Translations under genes and position numbers: made by a program
DNA from: Bacteroides sp.
GTDB lineage: Bacteria > Bacteroidota > Bacteroidia > Bacteroidales > Muribaculaceae
Assembly: GCA_014801655.1 (NCBI GenBank)
Contig: JAAVDT010000029.1
Coordinates: 1 to 9,471, forward strand
Direction: 5' to 3'
DNA: 9,471 bases
Notes under the pieces: generated by a model
Seen by the model: only the letters and a program-made list of their open reading frames with translations
Database searches by the model: none
What the model was told of the DNA's origin: nothing
Shown: positions 5,607 through 9,471 of the stretch, one piece after another
Numbering within the stretch: position 1 is the stretch's first letter
Layout: every line of letters begins with the position of its first letter

Positions 5607-6878
5607 ATGCTCACCCTTCAGCAGATAAAAGAAAATCCCCAGCACATCGTTGAGCGCCTGGCCGTCAAAGGCTTCGACGCCAAAGAATCAATCGACAAAA
5701 TAATCGCCCTCGACGAGCGTCGCCGCGAGCTCCAGCTCTCCAACGACACCAAAGCCGCCGAGCTCAAACAATATGCCGCACGCATCGGCCAGCTCATGAA
5801 GCAGGGCCAGAAAGAAGAAGCCGAACAGGCAAAAGCCACCGTGGCAACCCTCAAAGAAAGCCAGAAAGCAATCGCCGACGAGCTTCAGCAGGCCGAAACC
5901 GCAATCCGCGACATCCTCCTCACCATCCCCAACACCCCCTGCGAAATGGTGCCCGAAGGACGCACCGCCGACGACAACGTAGTTGAAAAAACCGGTGGCC
6001 CCATGCCCGACCTCCCCGCCGACGCACTCCCCCACTGGGACCTTGCAAAAAAATACAACCTCATCGACTTCGACCTCGGAGTGAAAATCACCGGCGCCGG
6101 TTTCCCCGTCTACATCGGCAAAGGCGCCCGACTCCAGCGCGCACTCATCCAGTTCTTCCTCGACGAAGCCGGACGCGCAGGCTACCTCGAAATCCAGCCC
6201 CCCTACGTTGTCAATGAAGCCTCAGGCTACGGCACCGGACAGCTCCCCGACAAAGAAGGCCAGATGTATTTCGTCAACGAAGACAACCTCTACCTCATCC
6301 CCACGGCCGAAGTCCCCGTCACCAACATCTATCGCGACGTAATCATCCCCGCCGAAGCCCTCCCCAAGAAAAACTGCGCCTACTCAGCATGCTTCCGTCG
6401 CGAAGCCGGCAGCTACGGCAAAGACGTTCGCGGCCTCAACCGACTCCATCAGTTCGACAAAGTTGAAATCGTGCGCATCGAACGCCCCGAAGACTCCTAT
6501 GCCGCACTCGAAGAAATGAAAGACCACGTTCAGGGACTCCTCGAAAGCCTCGGCCTGCCCTGGCACATCCTCCGTCTCTGCGGCGGCGACATGAGCTTCA
6601 CATCAGCCATCACCTTCGACTTCGAAGTCTACTCCGCAGCCCAGAAACGCTGGCTCGAAGTGTCGTCAGTGTCAAACTTCGAAACCTATCAGGCCAACCG
6701 ACTCAAATGCCGCTACCGTGGCGAAGACAAGAAAACCCACCTCTGCCACACCCTCAACGGCTCAGCCCTCGCCCTGCCCCGCATCATGGCCGCACTCCTC
6801 GAAAACAACCAGACCCCTCAGGGCATCATCGTGCCAGAATGTCTGCGCAAATACACCGGCTTCGACATCATCGACTAA
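5607..6878 (+). CDS. serS: Seryl-tRNA synthetase
   Basis: A class II aminoacyl-tRNA synthetase that charges tRNA-Ser (and tRNA-Sec where present) with serine using ATP, in the cytoplasm. At 423 residues it has the usual length. Residues about 28-105 are the long charged helical hairpin (coiled-coil arm) that grips the tRNA long variable arm. The catalytic core shows the serine-binding TAEVP (233-237), class II motif 2 FRREAGSYGKD (263-273) with the ATP-binding Arg, RLHQFDKVE (279-287), and motif 3 NGSALALPR (384-392) with the conserved Arg. The start MLTLQQIKEN is the typical SerS N-terminus. It lies 44 bases after yqeY and 36 bases before the SpoU gene, in one rightward unit. All key residues appear intact. 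Confidence 0.98.
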   Translation: MLTLQQIKENPQHIVERLAVKGFDAKESIDKIIALDERRRELQLSNDTKAAELKQYAARIGQLMKQGQKEEAEQAKATVATLKESQKAIADELQQAETAIRDILLTIPNTPCEMVPEGRTADDNVVEKTGGPMPDLPADALPHWDLAKKYNLIDFDLGVKITGAGFPVYIGKGARLQRALIQFFLDEAGRAGYLEIQPPYVVNEASGYGTGQLPDKEGQMYFVNEDNLYLIPTAEVPVTNIYRDVIIPAEALPKKNCAYSACFRREAGSYGKDVRGLNRLHQFDKVEIVRIERPEDSYAALEEMKDHVQGLLESLGLPWHILRLCGGDMSFTSAITFDFEVYSAAQKRWLEVSSVSNFETYQANRLKCRYRGEDKKTHLCHTLNGSALALPRIMAALLENNQTPQGIIVPECLRKYTGFDIID

Positions 6879-6914
6879 TCTACACCCTCCACCTCCACCC
6901 CTCCCCCAAAGAGA

Positions 6915-7442
6915 ATGGAAAAGAAAACAATATGGGATCTCGGGCGCGACACTCTCGCAGAGTATCGCGCCCGTCCTAAACTGCCCCTCGTGGTGGTGCT
7001 TGACAACGTGCGCTCGCTCAACAACATCGGCTCAATATTCCGAACCTCCGACGCATTTCTCGTCAACCGCATAATGCTCTGCGGCATCACCGCCACACCC
7101 CCCTCCCCCGAAATCCACAAAACAGCCCTCGGAGCCGAAGACTCCGTAGCCTGGCAACACTTCCCCACCACACTCCAGGCCATCGAATCACTCCGCGCCG
7201 ACGGCTACACCATCTGCGCCCTCGAACAAGTCAAAGGCTCCATATCCCTCCCCGACTTCCACCCCGACCCCGCCGGACGCTACGCCATCATAGCCGGCCA
7301 CGAAGTCAACGGAGTAGATCCGCAAGTAGTCAACGCCGCCGACCTCTGCCTCGAAATCCCCCAATTCGGCACCAAACACTCCCTCAACGTCAGCGTCTCC
7401 ACCGGCATAGCCATCTGGCACCTCTTCAACGCCCTCCGCTGA
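6915..7442 (+). CDS. SpoU/TrmH-family RNA 2'-O-ribose methyltransferase
   Basis: A 175-residue SPOUT-fold enzyme, expected to transfer methyl from S-adenosylmethionine to a ribose 2'-OH in tRNA or rRNA. The three SpoU motifs are present: motif 1 NVRSLNNIGSIFRTSDAF (31-48) with the catalytic Arg at 43, motif 2 IIAGHEVNGVD (125-135), and motif 3 IPQFGTKHSLNVSVSTGIA (148-166), which forms the trefoil knot that binds the cofactor. The protein is a bare catalytic domain with no N-terminal RNA-binding extension, like short TrmH/TrmL-type members. Motif 2 has GHE where GNE is more usual. It follows serS after 36 bases, so it is probably in the same transcript. The exact RNA target cannot be told from sequence. 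Confidence 0.92.
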   Translation: MEKKTIWDLGRDTLAEYRARPKLPLVVVLDNVRSLNNIGSIFRTSDAFLVNRIMLCGITATPPSPEIHKTALGAEDSVAWQHFPTTLQAIESLRADGYTICALEQVKGSISLPDFHPDPAGRYAIIAGHEVNGVDPQVVNAADLCLEIPQFGTKHSLNVSVSTGIAIWHLFNALR

Positions 7443-7475
7443 CCCTCACTCCCCCCAAAAAACAGCAAAGTCGAC

Positions 7476-7513
7476 TAAGGACCTTAAGGACTTTAAAGCC
7501 CATAAGGTCCTTA
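7476..7513. repeat. Perfect 11-bp inverted repeat between convergent genes
   Basis: TAAGGACCTTA (7476-7486) and TAAGGTCCTTA (7503-7513) are exact reverse complements with a 16-base spacer, which itself holds the palindrome CTTTAAAG (7491-7498). The arm motif AAGGAC recurs once more at 7487-7491 as AGGAC. No U-tract directly follows on either strand. It could be a structured 3' end of the SpoU transcript, or one copy of a dispersed palindromic repeat. Confidence 0.6.
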
Positions 7514-7539
7514 ATTCGCATTAAACAAATTGTTTACAG

Positions 7540-7561
7540 AGTGATTTCTGCAGAGATCATT
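7540..7561 (+). repeat. First of two tandem hairpin units
   Basis: AGTGATTTC (7540-7548), loop TGCA, and GAGATCATT (7553-7561) form a 9-bp stem with two G-U pairs. It is followed by only two T's and then GG. It is a near copy of the hairpin at 7569-7590, offset by 29 bases, with changes only in the loop and at one stem position that keep the stem paired. Confidence 0.6.
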
Positions 7562-7568
7562 TTGGCGA

Positions 7569-7594
7569 AGTGATTTCTGTAGAGATCACTTTTT
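7569..7594 (+). terminator. Rho-independent terminator for the rightward unit
   Basis: AGTGATTTC (7569-7577), loop TGTA, and GAGATCACT (7582-7590) make a 9-bp stem with one G-U pair, followed directly by TTTTATATAG on the plus strand. The orientation suits transcripts coming from the SpoU gene. In the opposite direction no T-tract follows, so it would not efficiently end the ribF transcript. It is the second of two tandem hairpin units. Confidence 0.6.
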
Positions 7595-7607
7595 ATATAG
7601 GAGGGGG

Positions 7608-8504
7608 TCAGCGCAGGAGGTTGCGGGCGGAGGCGATGTCGAGGTTGATTTGGGCGCGGAGGTCATCGAGGGTGGCGAAGCGTTGTTCGTCGCGCAGGCG
7701 ATCGTGGAAATCGAGCGAGATGTCAGCCCCATAGAGGTTGCCTGCGAAATCGAGCAGATGAGCTTCGATGGTCACGGGCAATGCATTGCCCACGGTTGGA
7801 CGGCGCCCGATGTTGACCACAGCCCGATGGCGCGAACCGTCGGCCAGCGTCACCATAGCAGCATAAACGCCGTTGGCGGGAATCAGAATCGATCTGTCGG
7901 TGGCAGAGACGTTTGCCGTCGGAAAACCGATGGTGCGCCCAATCTGTTTGCCACTTTCAACGGTGCCCTCAATCCTGTAGGGTCGGCCCAGCAGTTGCGC
8001 CGCATGACCGACATCGCCCTGCAGCAACGCCGCGCGAACATCCGACGAACTGATGCGGCATCCCTCAGGCCCGCGCTCCTCATCGCCCAGAATAGCCACC
8101 ATGCCGAGCGACTCCGCCTCGCGGCGATAATCCTCGAAATCGGTGAGTCTGTCGCTCCCAAACCGATGATTGAAACCGAGATACACTCCGCCCGCTCCAT
8201 AGCGGTCACGAAGCATCTTCATAAATTCACGGGCAGTCAGCTTGCGCAGTTCGGGATTGAATTCGAGCATCACAACACCCCCCGAGTGGCCACAAATATC
8301 TTCAAGCTCACGCCTGCGCATCTCAGCCGGCATCAGCATTGCCGGAGCAGACTCCGGTCGCACCACCCGCAGGGGATGAGCAGTGAAAGTAACCGCCATC
8401 GGTTCCATGCCCAGCTCGGCAGCGCGCCGTCGAAGGTCGGTCAGCATAGCCCGGTGTCCCAGATGCACACCGTCAAACATTCCAATGGCAGCCAACTTTT
8501 TCAT
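7608..8504 (-). CDS. ribF: Bifunctional riboflavin kinase / FAD synthetase
   Basis: A 298-residue cytoplasmic enzyme that phosphorylates riboflavin to FMN and then adenylylates FMN to FAD. The N-terminal nucleotidyltransferase domain shows GMFDGVHLGH (8-17), with the HxGH-type motif at 14-17, GFNHRFG (110-116) and ISSSDVR (151-157), as in the family. The C-terminal riboflavin kinase domain starts at GRPYRIEG (173-180) and has GRTIGFPTAN (189-198), the nucleotide-binding segment, then NIGRRPT (231-237) and the catalytic Glu in 'TIEAHLLDF' (245-253). The N-terminus lacks the roughly 10-15 residue lead-in seen in many homologues, and starts directly with MKKLAAIGMFDG, a complete first strand. 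It begins 6 bases after the HAD gene stop, so the two are co-transcribed. Confidence 0.96.
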   Translation of the reverse strand: MKKLAAIGMFDGVHLGHRAMLTDLRRRAAELGMEPMAVTFTAHPLRVVRPESAPAMLMPAEMRRRELEDICGHSGGVVMLEFNPELRKLTAREFMKMLRDRYGAGGVYLGFNHRFGSDRLTDFEDYRREAESLGMVAILGDEERGPEGCRISSSDVRAALLQGDVGHAAQLLGRPYRIEGTVESGKQIGRTIGFPTANVSATDRSILIPANGVYAAMVTLADGSRHRAVVNIGRRPTVGNALPVTIEAHLLDFAGNLYGADISLDFHDRLRDEQRFATLDDLRAQINLDIASARNLLR

Positions 8505-8510
8505 CGCCCC

Positions 8511-9146
8511 TTATTCCTTTATATCCAATCCGGGATATTGCTTCAGCAACTCATAAAACTCACTGCCGGGCTTGACCAGCAGCGTCCGGAAGCCGAACTC
8601 GGCCGCCGCATCGAGATTGCGCTGCGAATCGTCGAGAAACAATGTCTCCTCAGGCTTGATGCCGAGATGACTGATAACCGCCCGGAAAATCTTGGGGTCG
8701 GGCTTCATGGCTCCGGCCATGTAGCTGCGCACAATGCCATCGAAATAATAATGCACATCGTGACCCTGCCGGCGGAAATTGCGGTCGATTTCGCCGGCCC
8801 ACATTATCGGGTTCGTATTGCTCAGCATATAGATTGAAAACTGTCGGTGGAGCCGATCAAGCTCCTCAAGCCTATGGGTGGGAATCCCTATGAGAAACTT
8901 CTGAAAAGCACCGTCAATCTCCTCGTCGGTCAGTTCGGGGCGGCCTATGATGCGGCGAATCTCATCATGAAACTCGCCGACAGTCAGCTGACCATTCTCG
9001 ATTCCGGCAAACACGCCCGCCTGGCTATACTCGCCAAGCAAATCATTGGCATCGCTCATGCCAAGCGCTTCAAAAGCCTTGACGCAATTCTCGCGGCGAA
9101 TATCCATAATGACGCCGCCAAGATCAAAAAGTAGATTTTTTATCAT
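8511..9146 (-). CDS. YihX-like HAD-superfamily phosphatase
   Basis: A 211-residue HAD subfamily IA hydrolase. Motif I is FDLGGVIMD (7-15) with nucleophile D8; the position two residues on is Gly, as in the FDLGNV of E. coli YihX, a glucose-1-phosphate phosphatase. Motif II is LSNTN (108-112), motif III the Lys of KPDPKIF (148-154), and motif IV LFLDDS (169-174). A cap segment with 'GVFAGIENGQLTVGEF' (44-59) matches the YihX arrangement. The substrate is probably a small phosphoester; sugar phosphate is an inference from family likeness, while its pairing with ribF (6-base gap) would also fit flavin-nucleotide turnover. No signal peptide. The ATG at 9146 begins immediately before motif I, as expected. 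Confidence 0.88.
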   Translation of the reverse strand: MIKNLLFDLGGVIMDIRRENCVKAFEALGMSDANDLLGEYSQAGVFAGIENGQLTVGEFHDEIRRIIGRPELTDEEIDGAFQKFLIGIPTHRLEELDRLHRQFSIYMLSNTNPIMWAGEIDRNFRRQGHDVHYYFDGIVRSYMAGAMKPDPKIFRAVISHLGIKPEETLFLDDSQRNLDAAAEFGFRTLLVKPGSEFYELLKQYPGLDIKE

Positions 9147-9169
9147 CGGTCAACTATATTTTCTTCCTG

Positions 9170-9177
9170 CAAATTTA
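9170..9177 (-). promoter_or_regulatory. -7 promoter element for the HAD-ribF unit
   Basis: The minus strand reads TAAATTTG (TAnnTTTG consensus) 23 bases ahead of the HAD start codon at 9146. A TTTG lies upstream but only 12 bases away, so the -33 element is poor. Position and -7 match support the call. Confidence 0.5.
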
Positions 9178-9199
9178 CTCACTTTTCCGCAAAAATCAC

Positions 9200-9207
9200 T
9201 ATGTTTG
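9200..9207 (+). promoter_or_regulatory. Possible -7 element facing right, overlapping the element edge
   Basis: TATGTTTG fits TAnnTTTG on the plus strand and overlaps the left end of the foldback element. No -33 TTTG is seen at the right distance. If real, its transcript would have to cross the whole hairpin to reach the gene starting at 9425. Confidence 0.25.
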
Positions 9208-9410
9208 CAGACTGATAAGTAAGTGTTCAAATTTAATTTATACAATATGCGAGCTTATTTTTTAGGCAATTTCACTGCGGAGCGAAAGAGCTTAGCGAGC
9301 TAAGCGACTGAGCGACAAAGCGAAATTGGCAAAAAAGAAATCGCAGATTGTATAAAAGATTCTTGTTCACTTACTATCGGTTAAATTTGAACACTTACTT
9401 ATTGCAAACA
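9202..9410. mobile_element. About 209-bp foldback / MITE-like element
   Basis: The ends are near-perfect inverted repeats: TGTTTGCA (9202-9209) plus a 22-base block (9215-9236) match the reverse complement of 9381-9410, apart from five extra bases GACTG (9210-9214) on the left. Inner pairing continues: 9237-9252 with 9341-9356 (one mismatch), then imperfectly to an apex palindrome GCTTAGCGAGCTAAGC (9290-9305). The right half has about 24 extra bases (9357-9380) that include a second CACTTACT. No coding region lies inside. The 22-base block is flanked by TA/AT on both sides, compatible with TA-target elements, but the dinucleotide is part of the symmetry, so no duplication can be proven. Alternatives are a very long attenuator-like hairpin or an invertible segment. 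Confidence 0.6.
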
Positions 9411-9424
9411 ACACAATTAATCAT

Positions 9425-9471
9425 ATGACCAGTCGAATTATTTATTCCTTTCTTTCAGCAATCATACTTCT
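9425..9471 (+). CDS. Start of a probable exported protein, cut by the window edge
   Basis: The frame from ATG at 9425 reads MTSRIIYSFLSAIILL to the right edge: two residues, an Arg, then an uninterrupted hydrophobic stretch, as at the start of a signal peptide or membrane anchor. Only 15 complete codons are visible, so no family can be named. The base composition is much more A/T-rich than the neighbouring genes. It is divergent from the HAD-ribF unit, with the foldback element in between. Confidence 0.4.
   Translation, partial: MTSRIIYSFLSAIIL

Noticed and set aside
6879..6914. C-rich tract between serS and the SpoU gene as a regulatory or quadruplex element
   Set aside because: The complementary G-runs are mostly of two bases; simple pyrimidine-rich spacer DNA explains it.
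7650..8837. Long rightward open frame of 395 codons
   Set aside because: It is antisense to ribF and the HAD gene, which carry clear motifs. Its translation shows no domain or signal.
9202..9410. Complete insertion sequence or tRNA-like structure
   Set aside because: No transposase frame fits within the element, and the fold is one long hairpin without cloverleaf features.

Overview
The window reads as chromosomal DNA of a member of the Bacteroidota, most likely Bacteroidales and possibly a GC-rich gut lineage such as Muribaculaceae (family-level placement is inference). The support is: -7 promoter elements of the Bacteroidota type TAnnTTTG ahead of most transcription units, no clear Shine-Dalgarno sequences, a DUF4919-like protein, lipoprotein architecture with an acidic stretch after the lipobox cysteine, and Bacteroidota-type SerS, RibF and SpoU proteins.

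Layout. Positions 1-338 hold no convincing protein gene. They contain a very good leftward promoter (TTTG-N20-TAACTTTG, 64-95) whose leader resembles a stable-RNA operon leader, then a 27-bp tandem duplication and a G-rich tract. Positions 339-2702 are a leftward three-gene unit, read from 2702 down: a small lipoprotein gene interrupted by an in-frame TAG, a tail-anchored protein with a kinase fold but a destroyed catalytic loop, and a YghO-like GNAT protein. A divergent promoter region (2703-2816) separates it from a rightward series: a GH3-family acyl-adenylating enzyme, a secreted DUF4919-like protein, a YqeY/GatB-like protein, seryl-tRNA synthetase, and a SpoU/TrmH RNA methyltransferase (2817-7442). 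YqeY, SerS and SpoU form a tRNA/translation-themed group with its own promoter motif. Positions 7443-7607 lie between convergent genes and contain an 11-bp perfect inverted repeat and two tandem hairpins, the second with a terminator-like U-tract. Positions 7608-9146 are a leftward pair: RibF (FMN/FAD synthesis) and, upstream of it, a YihX-like HAD phosphatase. Positions 9147-9424 hold a roughly 209-bp foldback (MITE-like) element. A probable exported protein starts at 9425 and runs off the right edge.

Most of the window is housekeeping. The parts that deserve attention are the amber-interrupted lipoprotein, the predicted pseudokinase in the same unit, and the foldback element between two divergent genes, whose arms carry outward-facing promoter-like motifs. 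No CRISPR array, defence system, prophage or tRNA gene was seen.
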